A DNA stretch of 12,025 nt. Origin: Nitrososphaerota archaeon (GTDB lineage: Archaea; Thermoproteota; Nitrososphaeria; Nitrososphaerales; Nitrososphaeraceae). The notes beneath the pieces are model-generated. The model was given only the letters and a program-made list of their open reading frames with translations, did not search any database and had not been told where the DNA came from. The stretch is taken from the NCBI GenBank assembly GCA_005877345.1, contig VBPR01000070.1, positions 1-12,025 of the forward strand, read 5' to 3'. Of this stretch, positions 1 to 6,763 are shown in pieces. Position numbers and translations under genes: made by a program. The stretch's first letter is position 1. Each line of letters starts with the position of its first letter.

Positions 1-34
1 TGGGAATATACCAAATTATTATTATAATAATGTG

Positions 35-60
35 ACTAATACTTGGAGCCCAATATTAGT
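35..60. other. Strong inverted repeat / hairpin upstream of the deoxyhypusine synthase gene
   Basis: ACTAATA (35-41) pairs perfectly with TATTAGT (54-60). Inside it TTGG (43-46) pairs with CCAA (50-53), closed by the loop AGC and leaving one bulged C at 42, for 11 base pairs in total. No T-run follows on the plus strand, so it is not a classical intrinsic terminator. It may be a 3' end or processing element of a gene lying before the window, or an operator. The rest of 1-140 shows no convincing gene; a run of ATT/TAA triplets at 17-30 is simply AT-rich sequence. Confidence 0.5.
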
Positions 61-140
61 ACGAATATCCTATCTCTATTGAGAAAAGAGTTCAATGCAT
101 CATAGTACATGTTATTGGATAACTTTTCCTATGCAACAGA

Positions 141-155
141 TAAAAATAATATATA
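141..155 (+). promoter_or_regulatory. TATA-like box for deoxyhypusine synthase
   Basis: An A/T-only run (TAAAAATAATATATA) is centred about 29 nt before the TTG start at 179. In archaea the TATA box lies about 26-30 nt before the transcription start, so the mRNA would begin at or next to the start codon and be leaderless. No separate Shine-Dalgarno sequence at useful spacing is seen. Confidence 0.5.
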
Positions 156-178
156 GTTAGGAACTAAACTGTAGGAAG

Positions 179-1135
179 TTGAAGCCAAAAAGAATAAAGA
201 GATTACACAAGAATATTTTGAGTGATTCAGTACGCGATTACAAAATTAACTCAAATTCCATATCTTTACTAGTTGATGGTATGGCATATTCTGGTGGTTT
301 TGAATCTAAAAATCTTTGGGATGGAATAAATATAATTCGTACGATGACAAGGGACAAGAACTGTACCAAATTCTTGTCATTTGTAGGATCAATAATCTCC
401 ACTGGAGCTAGAGGTATAATCAAGGATATGTTAAAACGCAAGTTGTTTGATTGCGTTATTACGACCTGTGGTGCGTTAGACCATGATATTGCAAGAACAA
501 GTACAAAATACTATTCTGGAGACTTTCGGATGGATGATAAATTGCTTTATAAAAAGAATATACATAGATTGGGAAATGTTCTAGTACCGCAAAATAACTA
601 TGGTCCTGTTATTGAAAAAAAAGTACAGGATTGTCTAAACGAACTGTACCAGCAAGGGTTACAGAGTGTTTCGACCTTTGAAATAACAAAGCAAATAGGG
701 AGTACTCTAGATGAGACTTCGTTTTTGTACTGGGCGTATAAGAATGATATTCCAGTCATAGTTCCAGGTATTGTAGATGGTGGAGTTGGAAGTCAAATAT
801 GGTTCTTTTATCAGAAACATAAGAACTTTAATATAAATATACTATTGGATGAAACCAGGTTATCAGACTTAGTTTATGAGGCAAATAAAACTGGTGCTTT
901 CATTATCGGGGGTGGAATTTCTAAACATCATACATTATGGTGGAATCAGTTTAGAGGAGGACTGGACTATGCAGTATCTATAACAACAGCTTCTGAATGG
1001 GATGGTAGTTTGAGTGGTGCCTTGATTGCAGAAGCAATATCTTGGGGGAAAGTAAAGGGAAAAGCAAAGCAGACTACAATACATGGAGAGGCAACCACAT
1101 TGTTACCCTTCATTTACGCTGCATTAATGAGATAA
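179..1135 (+). CDS. dys: Deoxyhypusine synthase
   Basis: Catalyses the NAD-dependent transfer of the aminobutyl group of spermidine to one lysine of translation factor aIF5A, the first step of hypusine formation in the cytoplasm. The 318 residues match the usual archaeal length. Visible hallmarks are an NAD-binding stretch with STGARGII near residues 74-81, TTCGALDHDIA near 95-105, VPGIVDGGVGSQ near 195-206, and GGGISKHH ending at H251. These are followed by the C-terminal signature with WDGSLSGA and EAISWGK, where K291 is the expected catalytic lysine that forms the enzyme-spermidine imine. E285 and W289 match conserved spermidine-site residues. The start is TTG, chosen because a TATA-like box lies 29 nt upstream and no ATG precedes the conserved N-terminus. 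It is monocistronic and ends 30 nt from the convergent STT3 gene. The family assignment is very secure. Confidence 0.96.
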   Translation: MKPKRIKRLHKNILSDSVRDYKINSNSISLLVDGMAYSGGFESKNLWDGINIIRTMTRDKNCTKFLSFVGSIISTGARGIIKDMLKRKLFDCVITTCGALDHDIARTSTKYYSGDFRMDDKLLYKKNIHRLGNVLVPQNNYGPVIEKKVQDCLNELYQQGLQSVSTFEITKQIGSTLDETSFLYWAYKNDIPVIVPGIVDGGVGSQIWFFYQKHKNFNINILLDETRLSDLVYEANKTGAFIIGGGISKHHTLWWNQFRGGLDYAVSITTASEWDGSLSGALIAEAISWGKVKGKAKQTTIHGEATTLLPFIYAALMR

Positions 1136-1165
1136 AACATACTCTATTATCATTTTATCAATTGT

Positions 1166-3925
1166 TCAGCTTTTCAACTCTGTCGAATTTCTATTTACTA
1201 TCTTTATAGAAAGTATTTTAGCCATATTTGGATCTTGCGGCTGATCATTTTGAACTGTTGGTAATGCAGCAATTTTATCAACAACGTCCATCCCATTTAT
1301 GACTCTACCAAATACCGTATATTGTTTGTCCAGAAATCTGGAGTCATTTAAAACAATAAAGAACTGTGAACCCGCACTATCTGGATCTGAGGATCTGGCC
1401 ATTGAAACTATTCCTCTATTGTGTGGTATGTTACTAAATTCTGCTTTGATCTTATAACCAGGATCGCCTGTTCCCCAAGCGGCCTTGTTTGTGTCATTTT
1501 TTGTATTTGGATCTCCTCCTTGAATTACAAATCCTTTGACAATTCGATGGAATACAGTGCCATTGTAGAATCCCGAATCTGCAAGTTTCTCAAAATTTGA
1601 GACGTGCATTGGAGCTACATCTGGAAAGAATTCCATAGTTATAGGTCCCTGAGTTGTTTCTATAACAGCTAGTTTAGATTCATTAGTTGATTTCATATCA
1701 GTATTAGACTTGGTGGTGTTTATTGAAAATTTCTCTTTATCGATTATCTCCTTATACGGATCCGAAGTCGTTTTAGGTATATAATTATGGTTTACTTGAT
1801 AAATTAATACCGCAAAGAATAGACCTGGTCTATTACTCTTGAAGCTGGCTGACGAATAAACCAATTTTAGTGGTTGATCTGCATTACCATTTTCTGGGTA
1901 TTTGATGTCTTTTGTATAAATTGCAGTTGCGCCCTGTTGATATTGGCTTGTCGGAGCGCCATTTACTATATAGGACACAGGTGTGAAAGGTATCAATTGT
2001 CCAAGTAACGTACTATTCCAAAAGAATGGTGTTGGGGTAAATCCATCTTGTTCAAGATATTTATTTTCATCAAATCCTCCTATTCGTATAAACCACTGTT
2101 TTTTGCTTTCATCTCCGCCGTTACCTAAAACATACAGCTCACTACCATTAATACCACTAAATCTCTGTCCAACAATGTATACTACTATATAGTCAGACTT
2201 TAGATCTTTTGCAACCTTAAGGCCGTTTTCGGTCTGATCCATAAACATCTTTGCAATTGATGCGATACGTGTTTGGTTTATTGTAGCATTATCAGCTAAA
2301 CTAGTTCTATTTCCTAATGTTGTTATCCAGTAACCATAATCCCACCACGATGCAACTACTGAATTGGAAGATGTATTGGCGGACATCCAATCTAATGCGC
2401 TTATCCAATCATCGGTCTTGACTCTAAATCCAGTACCGCCATTTGCAATAGAAGGAGGAATATCGGCGGAACTCAACCAATTTGAATTTTGCGGGAATAA
2501 AATACCACCATTATCCAGGACAGGAATTGAAATTAAAAAAACAAGTATAATTGAATATACAATTTTTATTGATTTATCCATGTGAGAGATTTTTTCGCGT
2601 TCTGTTCTTTTCTTCTTCTTATGCGAAGTTTCTGATGATGCCTTATAGTTGATTATACTGCTAGTTATTTCATACAGGCCCAATCCAGATAAGAGTATGA
2701 TTCCGATTGATGAGAATACGAGTAATCTAGCAAATGTTGCACTCACGTACACTGCAGTAATTCCGATGATTAATGAAAAAATGGACATGTCATTTCTGTG
2801 TCTAAATGCCATAAGAGCCCCAAATCCAGCAAACATTATCAGAATTGAATAATCCGTGAAATATTCTACCAAAGTTGGAGTGAAATGCTCAGCGACGGAT
2901 TCTACCAGGGGATTTTGAGAAGAAAGAAATGGATTAACTGCATTTAGATATCTGAATGAGGATCCATGAAAACTTCCAGATAGAATTATTCCTATGCCAA
3001 TTGCAAAAAAAGCTCCAAGCAAGATCCAATTGTTTCTTAGGAAAGTATTCGATGAACTTAATTTCCTCACAATAGATGATATAATCAAAAATATCGTTCC
3101 TCCTATGAGGGCAATACCTGGAAGTCCAAATACAAATGAAACACCAGGTCTTGGAGACAAACCGGCAGATAGTATGGTAGCAACCGTGAACAAAATTGCA
3201 ACAATTAAGGGGACCTTGATATCATTTCGCAAAAAAGATACTGCAAAAAAGTATAATGAAATTGGGATACTAAAGTATTGAATCCCGCCCCACGATGCAT
3301 TGGCAAGACCTAATAATAATCCTCCTACTATCGCTTTTACAATAGCAATCTTGGGCTTATGTTTCAATGCAGAAATTAGTAAGTACAGTGCCAACAGTGC
3401 AAAGAACAGACCAAGAGGTTCGGATTTGAACCAACCTAAGTTTCCACGCTGAATAATAGCAGGAGTAAAAGCAATTAGTAATGCAGAAAAGAGACCTGCT
3501 GTGGTTCCACCCAGTGACCTTACCAAAGCAAATACAACAATTGTGGTCAATGATCCCACGACAACAGGTAATAATATTGTAAAATCTAAAATAGAACTAT
3601 TTCCTCCAAAGATCTTGTAAAGATAAGCCGCTGTTATATGTAATCCAACTTGTGACGTCTCCGGTATGTTTCGACCTTCAGGATACCATGACATATTATC
3701 ATGCCACTTAAGATATGCATCCAGGCCATTATCTACAATATACTTAGTTGCTCTGTAATCAAAATACGGATCGAATTCATTTAGATAAAATCCATACTTT
3801 ATCGGATAAGAACGCATTATGAAAGCTGTTGTAAATGCAATAACTAATACCGCAATAACTAATAGATGGCGTACATTAAAATTGTAATTTCTAACATGAA
3901 ACAAAACTCTGTCGGCAGATAACAT
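1166..3925 (-). CDS. aglB: Oligosaccharyltransferase STT3/AglB fused to a C-terminal cyclophilin-type peptidyl-prolyl isomerase
   Basis: A 919-residue membrane enzyme. Residues about 20-470 form the multi-pass STT3 domain that transfers a lipid-linked glycan to Asn in N-x-S/T sequons on the outer face of the membrane. Seen: the first acidic motif EFDPY with D52, the external-loop SVAE motif (343-346) with E346, and WWDYG (527-531), the sequon-recognition signature. A KKKKR stretch (436-440) lies in a presumed cytoplasmic loop before the last helix (about 453-470). An extracytoplasmic globular part runs to about 735, then a linker. Residues about 752-914 are a whole cyclophilin domain: FHRI with catalytic R794, GFVIQGGDP, GSQFFI and FLDKQYTVFG. 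The human CypA Trp121 and His126 positions appear to be Phe and Tyr, as is common in prokaryotic cyclophilins. The frame is open throughout, with no sign of frameshift, so the fusion looks real. The second acidic motif seems altered (GWFKSEP, K167/E169). The isomerase would act outside the cell on newly glycosylated chains; that role is inferred. Confidence 0.95.
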   Translation of the reverse strand: MLSADRVLFHVRNYNFNVRHLLVIAVLVIAFTTAFIMRSYPIKYGFYLNEFDPYFDYRATKYIVDNGLDAYLKWHDNMSWYPEGRNIPETSQVGLHITAAYLYKIFGGNSSILDFTILLPVVVGSLTTIVVFALVRSLGGTTAGLFSALLIAFTPAIIQRGNLGWFKSEPLGLFFALLALYLLISALKHKPKIAIVKAIVGGLLLGLANASWGGIQYFSIPISLYFFAVSFLRNDIKVPLIVAILFTVATILSAGLSPRPGVSFVFGLPGIALIGGTIFLIISSIVRKLSSSNTFLRNNWILLGAFFAIGIGIILSGSFHGSSFRYLNAVNPFLSSQNPLVESVAEHFTPTLVEYFTDYSILIMFAGFGALMAFRHRNDMSIFSLIIGITAVYVSATFARLLVFSSIGIILLSGLGLYEITSSIINYKASSETSHKKKKRTEREKISHMDKSIKIVYSIILVFLISIPVLDNGGILFPQNSNWLSSADIPPSIANGGTGFRVKTDDWISALDWMSANTSSNSVVASWWDYGYWITTLGNRTSLADNATINQTRIASIAKMFMDQTENGLKVAKDLKSDYIVVYIVGQRFSGINGSELYVLGNGGDESKKQWFIRIGGFDENKYLEQDGFTPTPFFWNSTLLGQLIPFTPVSYIVNGAPTSQYQQGATAIYTKDIKYPENGNADQPLKLVYSSASFKSNRPGLFFAVLIYQVNHNYIPKTTSDPYKEIIDKEKFSINTTKSNTDMKSTNESKLAVIETTQGPITMEFFPDVAPMHVSNFEKLADSGFYNGTVFHRIVKGFVIQGGDPNTKNDTNKAAWGTGDPGYKIKAEFSNIPHNRGIVSMARSSDPDSAGSQFFIVLNDSRFLDKQYTVFGRVINGMDVVDKIAALPTVQNDQPQDPNMAKILSIKIVNRNSTELKS

Positions 3926-3948
3926 AATAATGCTTGTTGATTATACTC

Positions 3949-3958
3949 ATTTTTTAAC
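3949..3958 (-). promoter_or_regulatory. TATA-like box for the STT3-cyclophilin gene
   Basis: Read on the minus strand, the stretch GTTAAAAAAT is centred about 28 nt upstream of the ATG at 3925, a spacing that fits a leaderless archaeal transcript. A second AT-rich element (AGTATAA, near 3942-3948) is too close to be the TATA box for that start. The remainder of 3960-4089 shows no convincing gene on either strand. Confidence 0.35.
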
Positions 3959-4089
3959 GTACTGGAAAAAATTTGCATAACGTAGTTGCAAAAAAATAAG
4001 GATGATACCCCAAGCAATAAAAGAATTTTGTAATTATTTATCTAACAAAAGAAGGGGGGAATTAAGAGGGAATAGTGACTACGAGAGTA

Positions 4090-4143
4090 TTACCTCTTTT
4101 TGGTTGCTTTCTTAGCAGACTTCGATTTCTTTTTCGCTGCCAT
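4090..4143 (-). CDS. Tiny lysine-rich basic peptide (17 aa)
   Basis: An ATG at 4143 opens a 17-codon frame, MAAKKKSKSAKKATKKR, ending in TAA. Nine residues are lysine or arginine in the first 16, with a final Arg, and the rest are Ala, Ser, Thr and Met. It resembles the tails of histone H1-like and other nucleic-acid-binding proteins, so a role in binding DNA, RNA or ribosomes is possible but inferred. Support for a real gene comes from position: a clear TATA box (AACTTATATA at 4171-4180) lies about 32 nt upstream of the ATG, the ORF sits alone in a gap otherwise lacking genes, and T/C-rich sequence follows the stop. It is too short for normal gene callers. It could also be the start of a small transcript whose peptide is incidental. 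Confidence 0.6.
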   Translation of the reverse strand: MAAKKKSKSAKKATKKR

Positions 4144-4170
4144 TTTCAATGATATAAGAAAAACAGATCG

Positions 4171-4180
4171 TATATAAGTT
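4171..4180 (-). promoter_or_regulatory. TATA box for the lysine-rich mini-gene
   Basis: On the minus strand this reads AACTTATATA. It is the best TATA match in the window, and its centre is about 32 nt from the ATG at 4143. That predicts a transcript starting within a few bases of the start codon. Confidence 0.55.
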
Positions 4181-4202
4181 TTAATCTTTGCAAAAATTTT
4201 GA

Positions 4203-4829
4203 CTACTCTGACTCTAATATCTTTGTTTTACATACTGTGACCAGTTCTGAGAATCGTATTGCATCTTCTTTATTAATTGCAATTTTTGGATTAATTAATT
4301 CATTGACTGCCTTTGATGCTTCCTCAGCAGTCATTACATAAGTTCCGGAAACAGGTATTAGTACAATAGTTGGGTTTGTATCTTTCATTTCTGGAATTAT
4401 ATCAGAATCTCCGGTGTGATATAATCGATCATTACCAAATTCAACTATGAATCCAATTTTTTTGTCATTCTTTGGATGAAAGTCCTTATCAATATTGTAT
4501 GCCGGAACTGTTTCTATTCTTAAATCATCTACCTTCACACTGTTACGAGGATCAATGCCAATTGATTCTTTCACTTTTAGAGACTTTAATTGAGATAGAC
4601 ACTCTTGAGCAGAAACAATAACTGTTCTTTCATTAATGATATTTTTTAAATCCTCTATTGATAAATGGTCAAAGTGGTTGTGGGTTATAAGTACAATGTC
4701 AGCGTCAGAAATCTTTTCGTACGTTTTGCTCAATTTGTAAGGATCGATATATACTATCATATTACCGTATATGATCTTGAACCCGGCATGACCGCTCCAC
4801 GTTATACTTAACTTATTGTACTCAAACAT
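4203..4829 (-). CDS. UPF0173-like metal-dependent hydrolase (metallo-beta-lactamase fold), apparently lacking its last metal-ligand segment
   Basis: A soluble 208-residue protein of the metallo-beta-lactamase superfamily, closest to the archaeal/bacterial UPF0173 (YtkL-like) group; its substrate is unknown. Seen: WSGHAGFKI at 11-19, the metal-binding motif THNHFDHLS (49-57; H50, H52, D54, H55), VPAYN and FHPK (108-120), HTGDSD (138-143) with the bridging D141, and PVSGTYVMTAEEA (159-171). In this family PKVAI is normally followed by a PMHYG-like segment whose His is a metal ligand. Here PKIAI (181-185) runs straight into NKEDAIRF, so about ten residues seem missing. I chose the ATG at 4829 because the family begins close to the WxGH motif and a TATA-like TTTAAAT sits about 26 nt upstream. 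An in-frame ATG at 4871 would add 14 hydrophobic residues and overlap the PIN gene by 11 nt. Confidence 0.85.
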   Translation of the reverse strand: MFEYNKLSITWSGHAGFKIIYGNMIVYIDPYKLSKTYEKISDADIVLITHNHFDHLSIEDLKNIINERTVIVSAQECLSQLKSLKVKESIGIDPRNSVKVDDLRIETVPAYNIDKDFHPKNDKKIGFIVEFGNDRLYHTGDSDIIPEMKDTNPTIVLIPVSGTYVMTAEEASKAVNELINPKIAINKEDAIRFSELVTVCKTKILESE

Positions 4830-4850
4830 GAATAATAAGAAATAAATTAA

Positions 4851-4860
4851 TGATTTAAAG
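4851..4860 (-). promoter_or_regulatory. TATA-like box for the metallo-hydrolase
   Basis: On the minus strand this reads CTTTAAATCA, centred about 26 nt before the ATG at 4829. It lies within and just past the last codons of the upstream PIN gene, so the hydrolase may have its own promoter as well as read-through from the PIN gene. Confidence 0.35.
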
Positions 4861-5256
4861 CTACCTTTCAAAATACCGATTTACTATTATTATTTTATTC
4901 TTGGAGAGTGTAATAGTAGTCACGTCAGCCATTTTCAGACTGTTTAATAATTTACTATCTAGCGTAGCCACAGCTAATCTTCTGTTCTTTGTTACATAAT
5001 TTAGAATTTTATTGTCTACATTTTTTGATTTACCAATATCCTTGATTTCAAACTTCAATTTAGATATGCAAATTGCAGTTTTTGCGATCATAGATTTCTT
5101 GGGACCTGATTTTCTTTCGATAGAGTCCAGTTCATCTAGAACAAAGGTTGGGACTATAAATCTTAATTTCCCATGTTCGTTTTCAATTTTATCCAAGCAT
5201 TTGATAGGGTTAGAAACCAATGCAATGAGAAAGCTGGTATCACAAATTATTTCCAT
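4861..5256 (-). CDS. PIN-domain ribonuclease (VapC9/FCF1-like)
   Basis: A 131-residue single PIN domain, a Mg/Mn-dependent RNase fold. The four acidic residues expected for metal binding are all visible: D6 (ICDTSFL), E42 (VLDEL), D81 (NVDNKIL) and D100 (VATLDSKL). The pattern VPTFVLDELDSIERKSG, followed by a C-terminal NRRLAVATLD strand, resembles the stand-alone archaeal PIN proteins related to FCF1/Utp24 and VapC9, which are often linked to RNA processing. No VapB-like antitoxin gene lies next to it, which argues against a toxin-antitoxin pair. The start is ATG at 5256; no strong TATA box is seen at the expected spacing. The metallo-hydrolase starts 32 nt after the PIN stop if the start at 4829 is right, so the two could be co-transcribed. 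The fold is secure; the RNA target is unknown. Confidence 0.88.
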   Translation of the reverse strand: MEIICDTSFLIALVSNPIKCLDKIENEHGKLRFIVPTFVLDELDSIERKSGPKKSMIAKTAICISKLKFEIKDIGKSKNVDNKILNYVTKNRRLAVATLDSKLLNSLKMADVTTITLSKNKIIIVNRYFER

Positions 5257-5394
5257 CTAAGGATCCTCTGAGAAATCATATTGTGAATAGATTAGCTGTA
5301 ATTAATTAGTTTCAATAAAGCGGCATCTTTTCAGACTAACTTTTCAAAGTTGATACAGATATTAGGGAAACAAGTGTTCTGATTCTGGTCCATA

Positions 5395-5404
5395 TCGGTA
5401 CCGA
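5395..5404. promoter_or_regulatory. Perfect 10-bp palindrome upstream of the SRPBCC gene
   Basis: TCGGTACCGA is fully self-complementary and sits about 30 nt upstream of the TATA-like box of the gene at 5465, followed by a run of T. A second short inverted repeat, AACTTT-TC-AAAGTT, lies at 5338-5351. Either could be a dyad-binding site for a transcription factor. Both are short enough to arise by chance, and no second copy of the GGTACC palindrome was seen in the window. Confidence 0.25.
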
Positions 5405-5430
5405 ATTTTTTCCACTCTATCAAAAGGTTC

Positions 5431-5440
5431 ATTATTAAGA
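5431..5440 (+). promoter_or_regulatory. TATA-like box for the SRPBCC gene
   Basis: ATTATTAAGA is centred about 29 nt upstream of the TTG start at 5465, consistent with a leaderless transcript. The match is AT-rich rather than a strong consensus. Confidence 0.35.
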
Positions 5441-5464
5441 ATCAAAGATTATTCATTAGATTAA

Positions 5465-5899
5465 TTGAAAACAATAGAGACGCAAATATTGGTAAATTCT
5501 ACTCCTGAAAAAATTTGGAACATTCTTATCAATTTTGACGAATACGAATTATGGAATCCATTCATGACAAAAGTAGTAGGTGATGCCAAATTGGGTTCTA
5601 AAATTATGGTCAAGATTCAGACTGTTAGGGGAAAAGAGAGAACGTATTATCCAATTATAACTAAAATCGATAAAGACAAGGAACTTCGATGGAAAGGAAA
5701 ATCATTCTTTCCTGGTATTTTTGACGGTGAACGCATATTTATTATAGAAAAATCCATCGATAATCAAGTTTCATTCTTACACAAAGAAATTTTCACAGGA
5801 TTAGGTGTGAAATTTGTTGGGGACAAGTTAGATGAAGATCTCAAAGAGAGTTTTGATAAGATGAATATGGCCCTAAAAACTAGAGCTGAAAATTTCTAA
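5465..5899 (+). CDS. SRPBCC (START/Bet v1-like) family protein
   Basis: A 144-residue single-domain protein with the helix-grip fold that makes a hydrophobic ligand pocket. The N-terminal pattern is typical of polyketide cyclase/YndB-like SRPBCC proteins: ETQILVNSTPEKIWNIL, then FDEYELWNPFMTKV (about residues 24-38), a GSKIMVKI strand, a central KELRWKG strand with FFPGIFDGERIF (about 75-95), and a long C-terminal amphipathic helix (LDEDLKESFDKMNMALKTR). No catalytic residues can be named, and the ligand is unknown. The start is TTG, preceded directly by an in-frame TAA, so no longer form exists; a TATA-like box lies 29 nt upstream. It ends 33 nt from the convergent uracil-DNA glycosylase gene and shares no evident pathway with its neighbours. 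Confidence 0.88.
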   Translation: MKTIETQILVNSTPEKIWNILINFDEYELWNPFMTKVVGDAKLGSKIMVKIQTVRGKERTYYPIITKIDKDKELRWKGKSFFPGIFDGERIFIIEKSIDNQVSFLHKEIFTGLGVKFVGDKLDEDLKESFDKMNMALKTRAENF

Positions 5900-5932
5900 A
5901 AGTGATAAAGGTTAAACTAATTCTTTTGGATA

Positions 5933-6505
5933 CTAAATAGGAATGTTTAATCGACTGCATTCCGAAACTAATGTTTGCATGTCCTTCTCTAGGGCGTACC
6001 GAAGCTTATTATTGTAAATTATGGCTGCTGGATGTATTGTAAGAAAAAAGAGCTTGCTATCTTTTTCAATGAACTTTCCGCGATTTCCAAGTATGGATCC
6101 GCCACCAAGCAATGATTGATAGGCTGTTCTACCAAGTATACAAATAATTTTGGGAGAAACAATTGAAATTTCTCTTTCAAGATAATTCTTGCAGACACGC
6201 CGCTCTTCTTCTGTGGGAACTCTATTTCCAGGAGGTCTACATTTTACAATATTAGTCACAAAAATTCTTGATCTTACTAGTCCTACTTTTTCTAAAGTTT
6301 CGTCAAGAATTTTTCCTGCCAATCCAACAAATGGTCTACCTTTCTCATCTTCGTTCCTTCCTGGAGCTTCTCCTACAAACATGATACTAGCTTTAGAATT
6401 TCCTTCACCAGGAACTGCATTTGTTCTATTCCTACACAGGTTACATAGTTTGCATCTGATAACTTCAGCTTTGATCTTATCAGTCGAATCGATAGACATA
6501 CACAT
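5933..6505 (-). CDS. Family 4 uracil-DNA glycosylase (4Fe-4S)
   Basis: Removes uracil produced by cytosine deamination in DNA, starting base excision repair. The 190 residues match the family length. The four Fe-S cluster cysteines are visible as C18-x2-C21, C89 (VKCRPPGNR) and C105 (RRVCKNYLE). Motif A is GEAPGRNEDEKGRPFVG at 45-61, with the uracil-stacking F59 and catalytic-loop acidic residues. Motif B is HPAA at 158-161, where family 4 enzymes have HP(S/A). C24 is an additional cysteine near the cluster. The start is ATG at 6505; a second in-frame ATG two codons later (6499) is equally possible. A TATA-like TAATATATGT on the minus strand at 6541-6550 predicts a short leader of about 14 nt. 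No partner gene is adjacent; the XPB-like helicase a few genes away is also repair-related, but on the other strand. Confidence 0.95.
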   Translation of the reverse strand: MCMSIDSTDKIKAEVIRCKLCNLCRNRTNAVPGEGNSKASIMFVGEAPGRNEDEKGRPFVGLAGKILDETLEKVGLVRSRIFVTNIVKCRPPGNRVPTEEERRVCKNYLEREISIVSPKIICILGRTAYQSLLGGGSILGNRGKFIEKDSKLFFLTIHPAAIIYNNKLRYALEKDMQTLVSECSRLNIPI

Positions 6506-6763
6506 CAGCTATCTCTTATTATTTGTTGATATCGAGACTTACATATATTATCATAGTCTATCTAGAAAAATCATCATTTAATATATTTATGATTTCTTGT
6601 GATACCATTGAGAAATACAGTAATCCGTACCATCGTGAATGTTATGCTCAACACTATCTGTTCAAGTTAAAATGAAAAGTCAATTAATTCAATTTCATTA
6701 CCTCATTTGACAAATAATTTTAACTATTGATTATTATTAATACGATGAATATTTTATAATGCA

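Noticed and set aside
238..441. Open frame antisense to deoxyhypusine synthase, and similar frames inside the STT3, PIN, uracil-DNA glycosylase and helicase genes
   Set aside because: They lie entirely inside well-supported genes, show no domain motifs, and have the low-complexity or hydrophobic composition expected from reading a real gene in another frame.
3960..4089. Possible box C/D small RNA (GGATGATA near 3999-4008)
   Set aside because: The C-box consensus is not met and no D box CTGA lies at the right distance.
4861..5256. VapBC toxin-antitoxin pair
   Set aside because: No VapB-like gene is adjacent, and the PIN sequence looks more like the FCF1/VapC9 type.
6639..6710. A 23-codon plus-strand frame (MLCSTLSVQVK...) upstream of the small hypothetical gene
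   Set aside because: No suitably spaced promoter or Shine-Dalgarno sequence and no compositional signal; such frames are common by chance.
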